NCBI GenBank assembly: GCA_964245825.1 | Contig: CAXTNT010000010.1 | Coordinates: forward strand, 1 to 64,000 | Direction of reading: 5' to 3' | DNA from: CAJCIY01 sp964245825 | Lineage (GTDB): Bacteria > Actinomycetota > Actinomycetes > Mycobacteriales > CAJCIY01 | DNA: 64,000 bases | Shown: in pieces, positions 1 to 7,885 of the stretch | How positions within the stretch are numbered: position 1 is the stretch's first letter | Layout of the letters: each line of letters begins with the position of its first letter | The notes under the pieces: generated by a model | The model's input: only the letters and a program-made list of their open reading frames with translations | The model's database searches: none | Told to the model about the DNA's origin: nothing | Program-made: the position numbers and the translations under genes

Positions 1-114
1 CGGGTCGTCGGCGAGGTGCACACCTGGGAGGGTCACAGCCCGGAGGTTCTGCAAGAGATGCTGGCTAGCCTGGCGCGACTGCGCGAACAGGGACTGGACG
101 TCATCGACGACTAG
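1..114 (+). CDS. arr: Rifampin ADP-ribosyltransferase, 3' end only
   Basis: Only the last 37 codons lie in the window; the reading frame is open from base 1 and ends at TAG. The encoded tail matches the C-terminus of the complete Arr at 1698-2129 except for two residues (E for G, D for E). At DNA level I count 2 mismatches over 114 bases, so the two copies are recent duplicates or are kept alike by gene conversion. Arr enzymes transfer ADP-ribose from NAD+ to the C23 hydroxyl of rifamycins. Whether this copy is intact upstream cannot be seen. Confidence 0.85.
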   Translation, partial: RVVGEVHTWEGHSPEVLQEMLASLARLREQGLDVIDD

Positions 115-264
115 CGGGGGGCGGTCGAGTGCGCACGGAGCATCTCGATCCTCGCTGCCTCCCTTTGTCCCTTGCTGACGAGCGCCGACTGTGAGAGGTT
201 CCCGGGCAATCATCTGTGAAGTCGCGGTTGAGCAGTCGTGACGATCGTGTGGAAAGGAGCCGTT

Positions 265-954
265 GTGCTGGTCACCGTGGGGCAATGGCGCCGCGCGATG
301 CTTGCTGGCGTGCTGTTCGTGGTGTTGTTCGTCGTCGGCGTCTTGACGAGTTTCGCGAACTCACCGGAGATCGAGAAGAAGGACACCCAGGCAACGGCGG
401 CGGCGAAGTACGTGAAGTTTCTGTCCAGCAGCGGCCACCGCGTTGGCATCATCATCAGTGCGTACATCGTGATCTTGGCGGCGCTCGCGTTCGTGTGGTT
501 CACCCAGGCGTTGCGCGCCGCGTTGGTTACCGACACGTTCTCCAGCCGCGTGGTGAGTTCCCTCGGCGTCCTGGGGGGCTCAGCGCTCGCGATTGGTGCG
601 GTCCTCAACGCGACCCCAGCCGGGGCCACCTCTATCGGGGACGAGCCCTTACCAGCGGGTGACACCATCCGCGCCGTGATGGACCTGTTCATCCCTTGTG
701 TTCTGCTGATCTTTGGGCTTGTGTGCGCTCTGCTCACAGCGATCATGGCAGTTGGTCTCATCCGTGCTGGCACGCTACCTCGCTGGCTCGGGTACACCGC
801 GTGGCTGGCTGTGCTCGGTGCCCTCGGCGGGATCGAATTCCTTCCCCTGGTGCTGACCTTGCTGTGGTTCCTGGTGGTCGCGATCGTCGGGATCGTCCGC
901 CCACCCGCCGCTATCACAACCACGAGACCTGGGCCCGAACCGGCGCTGCTCTAA
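265..954 (+). CDS. Multi-pass membrane protein, unknown function
   Basis: About 230 residues with roughly six hydrophobic segments (near residues 11-29, 58-80, 95-112, 140-165, 173-187 and 188-210) and a short Pro/Thr-rich cytoplasmic or external tail. The reading frame is open from GTG 238, but a strong AAAGGAG at 253-259 sits 5 nt before GTG 265, so 265 is the better start. It lies between the partial arr copy and the first secreted paralogue and has no counterpart in the second half of the duplicated block. I do not recognise the family; transport or signalling cannot be inferred. Confidence 0.75.
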   Translation: MLVTVGQWRRAMLAGVLFVVLFVVGVLTSFANSPEIEKKDTQATAAAKYVKFLSSSGHRVGIIISAYIVILAALAFVWFTQALRAALVTDTFSSRVVSSLGVLGGSALAIGAVLNATPAGATSIGDEPLPAGDTIRAVMDLFIPCVLLIFGLVCALLTAIMAVGLIRAGTLPRWLGYTAWLAVLGALGGIEFLPLVLTLLWFLVVAIVGIVRPPAAITTTRPGPEPALL

Positions 955-1148
955 GCAGAGCGTCGGTGTAGACGAGGCCGTGCGATCGACGGTCCCCTAC
1001 GATCGGCGGCGCGGACTTAGCGCGAGATGGCTTAGGCCATATGGGCGTCAGACGCCGTGACACTGCCCCGAATGGGCTACAGACTCGCAGGGGGACGCGC
1101 TGCGAGAGTTGCGCCGTGCAGCGGCGCGCAGAGAAAGTCGAGGACTGA

Positions 1149-1595
1149 ATGAGAGCACGGATCTTGACGGTCGCCGGGATGAGCGTGGCGGCCGTGGCGC
1201 TGACGACGACGACGGCGGCGGCGGCGCCAGCCGCGAAGGTACCGCCTCCGAGTGTCGCCAATACTTCGCAGACGTTCACGCTGTACAGCGGGGGTCAGGA
1301 GTTCAACTCCGACACCGTCACGTTCACCGACAACACGTGGTCGCTCGCGTCGTACCCGGATACCGGAACGTTCACGGACAAGGGTGCAAGGCTCACCCTG
1401 AAGACCGCTACCACCGGCGACAAAGGCTGCACGTACAAGGGTAAGTATGACGCCCGCACGACTCTCTACGAGGGCAAGTTCAAGTGCCCGAAGAAGATGG
1501 GCGGGAACACGGGCACGTTCACAGTGACGACGACGGGGGTCAGCGGTAATGCCCACCCCGCCGCCCGGACGCACAGCCCGAGCTTCGTCCACTGA
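1149..1595 (+). CDS. Small secreted protein, copy 1
   Basis: 148 residues with a Sec signal peptide: MRAR, a hydrophobic Ala/Val/Thr stretch, and a likely cleavage after AAAAPAAK around residue 28. The mature part is about 120 residues, Thr/Gly/Lys-rich, with two cysteines (in GCTYKG and FKCPKK) that probably form one disulfide, and looks like a small beta-barrel or lipocalin-like fold. It is paralogous to the protein at 2333-2779, including the signal peptide and the leader sequence before the ATG (CGAGGACTGA). The Shine-Dalgarno CGAGGA is at 1139-1144. Function unknown; extracytoplasmic location is inferred. Confidence 0.85.
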   Translation: MRARILTVAGMSVAAVALTTTTAAAAPAAKVPPPSVANTSQTFTLYSGGQEFNSDTVTFTDNTWSLASYPDTGTFTDKGARLTLKTATTGDKGCTYKGKYDARTTLYEGKFKCPKKMGGNTGTFTVTTTGVSGNAHPAARTHSPSFVH

Positions 1596-1629
1596 CAGCG
1601 GTCGTCGGAGGTTCCTAGCGCCAAACGGA

Positions 1630-1666
1630 GAGCAGTCCCCCGCCGATCACGGCCGGGGGGCTGCTC
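1630..1666 (+). terminator. Intrinsic terminator after secreted copy 1
   Basis: A 13-bp stem (GAGCAGTCCCCCG at 1630-1642 with CGGGGGGCTGCTC at 1654-1666, one G-U pair) around an 11-nt loop, 35 nt after the stop codon. There is no U-tract, as is common in high-GC actinobacteria. The same layout, with unrelated stem sequence in the outer half, follows copy 2. Confidence 0.7.
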
Positions 1667-1697
1667 TGCGCAGCGACCGAGGTGGCCAAACTGGCCC

Positions 1698-2129
1698 GTG
1701 ACCTACGATCGCTGCGAGCACGTCGAGGGACCCTTCTATCACGGGACGAAGGCCGCGCTCGAGGTCGGCGATGAGCTGGTCCCCGGCTACGGCTCCAACT
1801 TCCAGGCGGGCCGGGTGTCACGCAACATCTACTTCACAGCGCTCGTGGACACAGCCGCGTGGGGTGCGGAACTGGCAACAGCACTGGCCGGAAGCAAAGA
1901 GCGAGGACGCATCTACGTCGTGGCGCCCCTCGGTCCATTCGAGGACGACCCGAACGTGACCAACAGGAGATTCCCCGGCAACCCCACGCAGTCCTACCGC
2001 ACCCGTCACCCGCTGCGGGTCGTCGGCGAGGTGCACACCTGGGAGGGTCACAGCCCGGAGGTTCTGCAAGGGATGCTGGCTAGCCTGGCGCGACTGCGCG
2101 AACAGGGACTGGACGTCATCGAGGACTAG
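1698..2129 (+). CDS. arr: Rifampin ADP-ribosyltransferase
   Basis: 143 residues, the normal length of the short Arr family. Family hallmarks are present in order: FYHGTKA (catalytic His15), SRNIYFTAL (Tyr45), and the FEDDPNVTNRRFPGNPTQSY block (81-100) with the acidic residue and substrate loop. The product would inactivate rifamycins by ADP-ribosylation of the ansa-chain hydroxyl, using NAD+, in the cytoplasm. The start is GTG 1698; no strong Shine-Dalgarno is visible. It sits between the terminator of one secreted paralogue and the start of the next, and its 3' end is nearly identical to the copy at the window start. Chromosomal arr genes are frequent in actinobacteria and need not imply acquired resistance. 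Confidence 0.93.
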   Translation: MTYDRCEHVEGPFYHGTKAALEVGDELVPGYGSNFQAGRVSRNIYFTALVDTAAWGAELATALAGSKERGRIYVVAPLGPFEDDPNVTNRRFPGNPTQSYRTRHPLRVVGEVHTWEGHSPEVLQGMLASLARLREQGLDVIED

Positions 2130-2332
2130 AAGCAGGTCTTCGCGGCAGACGACCGGACGCCGCGTTCGCACGGTTCCCCGATCCGGACCTACGACTGCTC
2201 AACGCTTGACCAGGCTGATCATGCCGGCAGCAGTCGCTCCCCGATGCGCCGAAGCAGGCTCTGGACTCACGGTCGAAGGGCTGCAAAGATGCGGCCGTGC
2301 AGCAGCGATACCTACAGAAGGTCGAGGACTGA

Positions 2333-2779
2333 ATGAGAGCACGGATTTTGACGGTGGCCGGGATGAGCCTGGCGGCCGTGGCGCTGACCGCGACGACGGC
2401 GGCAGCCGCCCCCGCGGCGAAGCCGTCGGCCCCGAATGTCGCGAACACGTCGCAGACGATCACGCTCTATGCCGGTGGTCAGGAGTTCGCCTCCGACACC
2501 ATCACCTTCACCAGCAAAACGTGGTCGCTCGCGACATATTCGGACACCGGGAAGTTCACGGACAAGGGCTCGAAGCTCACCCTGAAGACCACTGCCACTG
2601 CCGACAAGGGCTGCACGTACAAGGGTACGTACGACGCCGGCACGACTCTCTACGAGGGCACCTTCAAGTGCCCGAAGAAGGCGGGCGGGGCCTCAGGCAC
2701 GTTCTCCGTGACCACGGCGGGGGTCAGCGGCGACGCCCATCCCGCCGTCCGCACGCACAGCCTGAGCTTCGCCCACTGA
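2333..2779 (+). CDS. Small secreted protein, copy 2
   Basis: 148 residues, collinear and ungapped with the protein at 1149-1595; roughly three quarters of positions agree by eye. Signal peptide, both cysteines and the C-terminal motif HP.VRTHS.SF.H are kept. Differences are mostly conservative or Ala/Thr/Lys swaps, so the duplicate is older than the arr duplicate or has diverged faster. The upstream GTCGAGGACTGA and first 15 coding bases are shared between copies. Function unknown; exported protein. Confidence 0.85.
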   Translation: MRARILTVAGMSLAAVALTATTAAAAPAAKPSAPNVANTSQTITLYAGGQEFASDTITFTSKTWSLATYSDTGKFTDKGSKLTLKTTATADKGCTYKGTYDAGTTLYEGTFKCPKKAGGASGTFSVTTAGVSGDAHPAVRTHSLSFAH

Positions 2780-2812
2780 CAGCGGTCGCCCGGAAGTCTC
2801 CCAGTACGAGCC

Positions 2813-2852
2813 AGAGTGTGGCCCCCGCCGTGATCGGTGGGGGCCACACTCT
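2813..2852. terminator. Strong bidirectional hairpin terminator
   Basis: A perfect 14-bp stem (AGAGTGTGGCCCCC at 2813-2826 with GGGGGCCACACTCT at 2839-2852) around a 12-nt loop. It lies between the converging secreted protein gene and the aldo/keto reductase gene and can serve both. Confidence 0.8.
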
Positions 2853-2914
2853 GCGCCCATCCACCACGCTCGTCGGAGTGCACATGATGCTCGCGTCGCC
2901 ATGGACCGGCGGCG

Positions 2915-3967
2915 TCAGGCGGTGCGGCGCCGGCGGAGGAATCGGTCGGTGAGGGCGTCGGTCAGGTAGGTGTTGCCGTCGTCTGCGACTGCCTGTCCGG
3001 GTGCGACGATCTCGTCGATCCGGTCCAGGACGTCGCTGGACAGGCGCACCTCTGCCGCTCCCAGCTGACTGTCGAGTTGGTCCATGGTCCGCGGCCCGAT
3101 GATCGGCGCGGTGACGGCGGGGTGCTGCAGCACGAACGCGAGCGCCAGGTGCACGAGCGACAGGCCGCTCTGCTCGGCGAGCAGGGCCAGCTCCTCGACC
3201 GCATCGAGCTTGGCTAGGTTGGCCGGCTTGGAAAGGTCGAACCGGCCGGGCATCATCCTGGCCCGGTTGGTCGCGGGCGCGTCCCGTCCCTTGCGGAAGC
3301 GACCGCTGAGCCAGCCGCCGGCGAGCGGGCTCCACGGGATGACGCCCATGTGGTAGCGCTCGGCGACCGGCAGCACGTCGCGTTCGATGCCGCGATCGAG
3401 GATCGAGTACGGCGGCTGCTCGGTGACGAAGCGGCCCAGCCCCCGCCGCTGGGAGAGCCACTGGTCCTCGACCATGCGGTACGCCGGGAACGTCGAGGAG
3501 CCGAAGGCACGGATCTTGCCCGCGCGTAGCAGGTCGGTGAGCGCCGCGATCGTCTCGTCGTCGTCGGTGCCGGTGTCCGGGCGGTGCACCTGGTACAGGT
3601 CGATCCAATCGGTCTGCAGCCGACGCAGACTCGCCTCGACCTCTCGGATGATCCAGCGCCTGGAGTTGCCCCGCTTGTTCGGATCTCCGCCCGGCGCACC
3701 CATCGGCACGTCCATCGGACCGTGGAACTTCGTCGCCACGATGACGTCGTCGCGACGGCCGCGCAGCGCCTTGCCGACGATGGTCTCGGACTCCCCCTGG
3801 GAGTAGATATCGGCGGTGTCGATGAAGTTGATCCCGGCGTCCAGCGCGCTGTGGATGATCGCGACCGACGCGTCGTGGTCCGGCTCGCCCCAGGCACCGA
3901 ACATCATCGCGCCGAGGCACAGCGGAGAGACGTACATGCCGGTATGGCCGAGGTTCCGATGCTCCAT
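2915..3967 (-). CDS. Aldo/keto reductase
   Basis: 350 residues, TIM-barrel NADPH-dependent oxidoreductase. The catalytic tetrad is visible: Asp50 and Tyr55 in FIDTADIYSQGES, Lys80 in VATKFHG, His128 in DLYQVHRPD. The C-terminal third carries the nucleotide-binding segment including APIIGPRTMDQL. The closest architecture is the YajO/Tas-like or potassium-channel beta-subunit-like branch of the AKR superfamily, which reduces aldehydes and ketones; the physiological substrate cannot be told. The gene is monocistronic and convergent with the secreted protein gene. Confidence 0.93.
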   Translation of the reverse strand: MEHRNLGHTGMYVSPLCLGAMMFGAWGEPDHDASVAIIHSALDAGINFIDTADIYSQGESETIVGKALRGRRDDVIVATKFHGPMDVPMGAPGGDPNKRGNSRRWIIREVEASLRRLQTDWIDLYQVHRPDTGTDDDETIAALTDLLRAGKIRAFGSSTFPAYRMVEDQWLSQRRGLGRFVTEQPPYSILDRGIERDVLPVAERYHMGVIPWSPLAGGWLSGRFRKGRDAPATNRARMMPGRFDLSKPANLAKLDAVEELALLAEQSGLSLVHLALAFVLQHPAVTAPIIGPRTMDQLDSQLGAAEVRLSSDVLDRIDEIVAPGQAVADDGNTYLTDALTDRFLRRRRTA

Positions 3968-4132
3968 CGGCCCAGCTTAGGCAGTGCTGGCCGAGCGGGA
4001 CGCGGGACGGGCCAAGGACTATGTAACTCAAACGAAACGGAACTGTGCCTTTACGGCTTGGGCGTGCAGGGCGCACCGTGTGCGCATGGGAGGCGACGCC
4101 ATGCCGGACCGGCACACGGACAGGCCGGCGTC

Positions 4133-4396
4133 ATGCCGCGCGATCGTCGCACCGTGAACAGTCACTACGCCGTCGCGGTGTTCGCCGGCGACCCGACCTC
4201 GACCCGCCCCGAGCCCGACCTCCACGGCCAGCCCCCCTCGCTCCAACTGCTTGCCAGCGGCACCGAGGAGTTCTGCCGGCAGTTCATGAGCCGCTGGGTC
4301 TCCGCGCACCCACTGCGCGCCGGGGAGACGGTCGAAGTGCTCAGACGAGACCCGGACCTCGTCCGGGACGAGCCGCCCAGCCACCTCGGCCGGTAG
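4133..4396 (+). CDS. Small hypothetical protein
   Basis: 87 residues from ATG 4133, or 80 from GTG 4154. Third codon positions are almost all G or C throughout, which supports coding despite the small size. The sequence is soluble and mixed alpha/beta in character (AVAVFAGDP near the start, then EEFCRQFMSRWVSAHPLRAGE). I do not recognise it. It converges on the STAS gene at 4419. Neither start has a clear Shine-Dalgarno. Confidence 0.5.
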   Translation: MPRDRRTVNSHYAVAVFAGDPTSTRPEPDLHGQPPSLQLLASGTEEFCRQFMSRWVSAHPLRAGETVEVLRRDPDLVRDEPPSHLGR

Positions 4397-4418
4397 CAGC
4401 CAGTCGCCCCCAGCGACG

Positions 4419-4868
4419 TCAGTCACGCCACCCGACGGCGACGTCGACCGGGGCCAAACGGGCGGGCAACCACCCCAGCACGATCGCCTGGAGCAGCAGC
4501 AACCGCGGTTGCTCGGCCGCCGGCCCCAGCACGACGAGGTCATCGACCTCGGCCGCCGCGGCCTCCAGCGCGTGCAACCCCCCGCTGTCCATGAACGTGA
4601 CCGTCGTCAGGTCGAGCAGCGTCTCCGGACGTGGGGTCGACGCCGGCGTCACCCGCCCCCGCTCGCAGACCTCCGTGAGGGCAGAGACCAGCTGGCCGGC
4701 ACTGAAATGGTCCAACTCCCCTCGCACGACCACCCCCGGCCCGACATGAGCGGCCAGCACCGTCACCGTGAGTTCCGGGCCGGGAACAGCAGCCTCCGGA
4801 TTCACCGGCGCTGCGCACAGTGAGACGGAGCCCCTCCCGGCTGGCGCACCCGGGCGCGCGTGCATCAC
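4419..4868 (-). CDS. STAS-domain anti-sigma factor antagonist-like protein
   Basis: 149 residues. After a poorly conserved N-terminus of about 30 residues, a STAS fold is seen: VVVRGELDHFSAGQL (about 47-61), then LLDLTTVTFMDSGGLHAL, in which MDSGG carries the serine that is phosphorylated in SpoIIAA/RsbV-type antagonists. Such proteins free a sigma factor by binding its anti-sigma kinase. No kinase or sigma-B-type sigma is adjacent, so the partner is elsewhere. The GTG start at 4868 overlaps the TGA of a short upstream frame (GTGA), suggesting translational coupling. SpoIIE phosphatases elsewhere in the window could act on it. Confidence 0.75.
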   Translation of the reverse strand: MMHARPGAPAGRGSVSLCAAPVNPEAAVPGPELTVTVLAAHVGPGVVVRGELDHFSAGQLVSALTEVCERGRVTPASTPRPETLLDLTTVTFMDSGGLHALEAAAAEVDDLVVLGPAAEQPRLLLLQAIVLGWLPARLAPVDVAVGWRD

Positions 4869-5071
4869 GGCAGGTCGATCGCGCTGTGCAGCAACGGGTA
4901 GGACGCTGCCTCGAGGTCGATTGCCGCTGCTCGGGCGGCCGCCAGGATGTGGTCCACGATGCGCCGACTTCCCTCGTGGCGACCGGCCAGTGGCCGGATC
5001 GCAAGCGAACGGCGAGGCTCCAGACCGACTGCTCCGACCCTACGCCTCCTGGCATGCGGAGCAAGCTGCAC
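4865..5071 (-). CDS. Short hypothetical protein coupled to the STAS gene
   Basis: 68 residues from GTG 5071; an upstream in-frame ATG at 5164 would give 99. The 3' half has clear G/C third positions and reads plausibly as an amphipathic helix (RRIVDHILAAARAAA) followed by IDLEAASYPLLHSAIDLP. Its TGA overlaps the GTG of the STAS gene by 4 nt, the pattern used throughout this genome for real operons. No domain is recognised, and the start is uncertain. It could encode a small partner of the STAS protein, but that is inference. Confidence 0.4.
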   Translation of the reverse strand: MQLAPHARRRRVGAVGLEPRRSLAIRPLAGRHEGSRRIVDHILAAARAAAIDLEAASYPLLHSAIDLP

Positions 5072-5237
5072 TCGTCGGATCGGTCCGGAGTCCGGGCGTC
5101 GTACCGGGAGCCGCCGGTCCGAGGCGGCGATGTAGCGTTGCGGCGCGGCAGCCTGGCCGCGCATGTCGTCGACCGACCGCACGGTCGACCGGCCGCGAGG
5201 GCACGCCGACTTCCCGCCGGCTACGACGAGGAGAGCC

Positions 5238-6011
5238 ATGAACAAGGTGCTGGCCGATGCGGCGGCCGCGGTGGCCGACATCCCCGACGGGGCGACGCTG
5301 GCGGTCGGAGGCTTCGGGCTGTCGGGGATCCCGTGGGTCACGATCGCGGCGCTGCTCGAGCAGGGTGCGACCGACCTGCAGGTGGTGTCCAACAACTGCG
5401 GCGTCGACGGTGCCGGGCTCGGGCTGCTGCTCGACGCCCACCGCATCCGGCGGGTGATCGCCTCGTACGTCGGGGAGAATCGCGAGTTCGCCCGGCAGTA
5501 CCTCGGCGGGGAGCTGGAGGTCGAGCTCACGCCGCAGGGCACGCTCGCCGAGCGGATGCGCGCAGGCGGGGTCGGCATCGGCGGTTTCTTCACTCCCACC
5601 GGCATCGGCACCCAGGTCGCCGACGGCGGCCTCCCCTGGCGCTACGACACGGAGGGCAACGTCACCGTCGCCTCACCACCAAAGGAGGTCCGCGAGATCG
5701 GCGGTCGACAGCAGGTGCTGGAGGAGGGGATCGTCGCCGACTACGCGCTCGTCCGCGCCGCCGTCGCCGACACCGCGGGCAACCTCGTCTTCCATGCGGC
5801 CGCGCGGAACTTCAACCCCAACGCCGCGATGTGCGGCCGGATCACGGTGGTGGAGGCCGAGCGCGTCGTCGAGGAGGGCAGCATCGCCCCGGACGCGGTG
5901 CACCTGCCCGGGATCTTCGTCCACCGCATCGTCGCCCTGACCCCCGAGCAGGTGGCCGCCAAGGACATCGAGAAGCGCACGACCCGCCAGCGGGAGGGAG
6001 CGGCGGCATGA
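5238..6011 (+). CDS. scoA: 3-oxoacid CoA-transferase, subunit A
   Basis: 257 residues, class I CoA-transferase alpha subunit. The glycine-rich CoA loop VGGFGLSGIP lies near residues 24-33, followed by VVSNNCG and the family segment VGIGGFFTPTGIGT. GAGGAGAG at 5228-5235 supports ATG 5238. It forms a heterodimer with the next gene, with which it overlaps by ATGA. Succinyl-CoA:acetoacetate CoA-transferase (ketone-body use) is the best guess; 3-oxoadipate CoA-transferase (PcaI) is close in sequence, but no beta-ketoadipate genes are nearby. Confidence 0.9.
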   Translation: MNKVLADAAAAVADIPDGATLAVGGFGLSGIPWVTIAALLEQGATDLQVVSNNCGVDGAGLGLLLDAHRIRRVIASYVGENREFARQYLGGELEVELTPQGTLAERMRAGGVGIGGFFTPTGIGTQVADGGLPWRYDTEGNVTVASPPKEVREIGGRQQVLEEGIVADYALVRAAVADTAGNLVFHAAARNFNPNAAMCGRITVVEAERVVEEGSIAPDAVHLPGIFVHRIVALTPEQVAAKDIEKRTTRQREGAAA

Positions 6012-6634
6012 GCCTCGACAGGAATGCCCTCGCCGCGCGGGTGGCCCGTGAGCTTCCCGACGGCGCGTACGTCAATCTCGGGATCGGAATGCCCACCCTC
6101 GTCCCCAACCACCTGCCGCCCGGCGTGAGCGTCACCATCCACTCCGAGAACGGGATCCTCGGCGTCGGCCCGTACCCGTACGAGGACGAGGTGGACGCCG
6201 ACCTGGTCAACGCCGGCAAGGAGACCGTGACGACGCTGCCCGGGGCTTCGTTCTTCGACTCGGCCACCAGCTTCGGCATGATCCGCGGCGGCAAGATCGA
6301 CGTCGCCGTCCTCGGCGCCCTGCAGGTCTCGGCGACCGGCGACCTCGCCAACTGGATGATCCCCGGCGCGATGGTCAAGGGCATGGGTGGCGCCATGGAC
6401 CTGGTCGCCGGCGCCCGCCGCGTCGTCGTGATGATGGAGCACGTCGCCCGCGACGGCAGCCCCAAGATCGTCGAGGTCTGCACCCTGCCGCTGACCGGCG
6501 TCGGGGTGGTCGACCGCATCGTGACCGACCTCGCCGTGATCGACGTACGCCCGACCGGACTGGTGCTGGTCGAGACGGCGCCCGGCATCACGGCCGAGCA
6601 GGTCCGCGCGGCGACCGGTGCACCGCTGGCCTGA
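6008..6634 (+). CDS. scoB: 3-oxoacid CoA-transferase, subunit B
   Basis: 208 residues, class I CoA-transferase beta subunit. NLGIGMPTLVPNHLPP is the usual N-terminal block and IHSENGILGVGP contains the catalytic glutamate that forms the glutamyl-CoA thioester intermediate. GAMVKGMGGAMDLVAGARRV is the second family signature. The ATG overlaps the scoA stop by 4 nt. The last codons form one arm of a hairpin shared with the converging efeB gene. Confidence 0.92.
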   Translation: MSLDRNALAARVARELPDGAYVNLGIGMPTLVPNHLPPGVSVTIHSENGILGVGPYPYEDEVDADLVNAGKETVTTLPGASFFDSATSFGMIRGGKIDVAVLGALQVSATGDLANWMIPGAMVKGMGGAMDLVAGARRVVVMMEHVARDGSPKIVEVCTLPLTGVGVVDRIVTDLAVIDVRPTGLVLVETAPGITAEQVRAATGAPLA

Positions 6635-6656
6635 CCGGAGGGCCGCTCAGGCCAGC
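6625..6656. terminator. Hairpin built from two convergent gene ends
   Basis: GCTGGCCTGA (6625-6634) and TCAGGCCAGC (6647-6656) are perfect 10-bp inverted arms around a 12-nt loop. The left arm holds the last codons and TGA of scoB; the right arm is the last codons and TGA of efeB on the other strand. It is a plausible bidirectional terminator in a 12-bp intergenic space. Confidence 0.65.
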
Positions 6657-7885
6657 AAACCGCTGCCGTACCAGTCACTGCGGGTACGGACACCGGGGAG
6701 GGCAAAGAAGTAGCCTCCGCCGACCGGGGAGATGTAGTCGACGAGAGGCTCGTCGGCGAGCCGCTTCTGGACGGTGACGAACTGCCGGTCGAGGTCCTGC
6801 TGGAAGCAGCTGAAGATCAGTCCCATGTCGAGGTTGCCGTTGAGGTCGACCCCGCTGTCGTAGTTGTACGCCCGGCGCAGCAGCACATTCGGAGCGGACG
6901 CAGGGGTGCGGGGGTTGGCGAGTCGGATGTGCGCGTCGAGCGGGATGCTCGCGCCCAGCGGATCGTCGGCGTAGCTCGGGGCATCGGTCTCGGTGCTGCC
7001 CGTGAGCGGTGCGCCGCTGTCGCGGCGGCGGCCGATCATCCGTTCCTGTTCGGAGATCGTGACCCTGTCCCAGAACTCCACCCGCATCCGGATGACGCGG
7101 ACGACCTGGTAGCTGCCCCCCTCGGCCCAGGCCGGTTCGCGCCGGTCCGGTACCACCCACACGAGCCCGTCCATCTCGGCAGGATCGGTGGTCGGCGGGT
7201 TGGCGATGCCGTCCTTGAAGCCGAGCAGGTTGCGCGGGGCTCCCGTGGGGCGGGGCGGGTTGACGAACCCGTCGATGCGCCAGCGGGGTTGCATCCCCCC
7301 GCGGCTGTGCCGGGTCAGGTCGCGCATCGCGTGCACGACCGTGTCCCGGTCGTCCGCCCCGAGCTGGACGAGCAGGTCCCCGTCGCAGCGGGCCGGGTCG
7401 AGGTCGTCGTTGACGAACGTGTCCATCGGGCGCAGCCGCACGGGCTTGGCGGCGACCAGGCCGAAGCGGTCGTCGAACGCGCTCGCACCGAGCCCGAGCG
7501 TCACGGTGAGGCCACCTGGACTGACGGCCGGGCCCAGGAGGCCCGAGTCGGCCGGAGGTGCGGAGATGCCGAGGTCCGGTGGCGTGCCACCTGCCGTCAG
7601 GAACCTGGCCCGCTCGGTGAGGATCTGCAACAGGTCGGTCAGCTCCGCGCGGTTCGCAGCCGTGAGGTCGAACGCCAGGAAGGCCGACGCGCGGGCCGGG
7701 GCGTCGAGGATGCCGGCCTGGTGCGGTCCGTGGAACGCGACCGTCCGGGCCGGGCCCAGGGGGGCGAGGCTGGCGGCGGCTGCCGGTCGCGGCCGGAGGA
7801 CCTCGGCGCCACCGAGGCCGGCCAGCGCCGCCCCGCCCGCGGCCGCGCCGGCTCGGCGCAGGAACTGGCGTCGCTGCATCGTCAC
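6647..7885 (-). CDS. efeB: Dyp-type peroxidase EfeB (deferrochelatase)
   Basis: 412 residues. It begins with a twin-arginine signal (RRQFLRR, then an Ala/Gly-rich hydrophobic stretch and PAAAAS), so it is exported folded, probably with haem. Dyp hallmarks are present: GFKDG (GxxDG motif) near residues 228-232 and the later ERMIGRRRDSGAPL segment. Known EfeB proteins are haem peroxidases working with EfeO in ferrous/ferric iron uptake or haem iron release. The ATG overlaps the stop of efeO by 4 nt. No efeU permease is in the window. Confidence 0.93.
   Translation of the reverse strand: MTMQRRQFLRRAGAAAGGAALAGLGGAEVLRPRPAAAASLAPLGPARTVAFHGPHQAGILDAPARASAFLAFDLTAANRAELTDLLQILTERARFLTAGGTPPDLGISAPPADSGLLGPAVSPGGLTVTLGLGASAFDDRFGLVAAKPVRLRPMDTFVNDDLDPARCDGDLLVQLGADDRDTVVHAMRDLTRHSRGGMQPRWRIDGFVNPPRPTGAPRNLLGFKDGIANPPTTDPAEMDGLVWVVPDRREPAWAEGGSYQVVRVIRMRVEFWDRVTISEQERMIGRRRDSGAPLTGSTETDAPSYADDPLGASIPLDAHIRLANPRTPASAPNVLLRRAYNYDSGVDLNGNLDMGLIFSCFQQDLDRQFVTVQKRLADEPLVDYISPVGGGYFFALPGVRTRSDWYGSGLLA

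Noticed and set aside
4820..6007. Long frame running into scoB from upstream
   Set aside because: Only the part from ATG 6008 has CoA-transferase sequence; upstream part is out of frame with scoA and noncoding.
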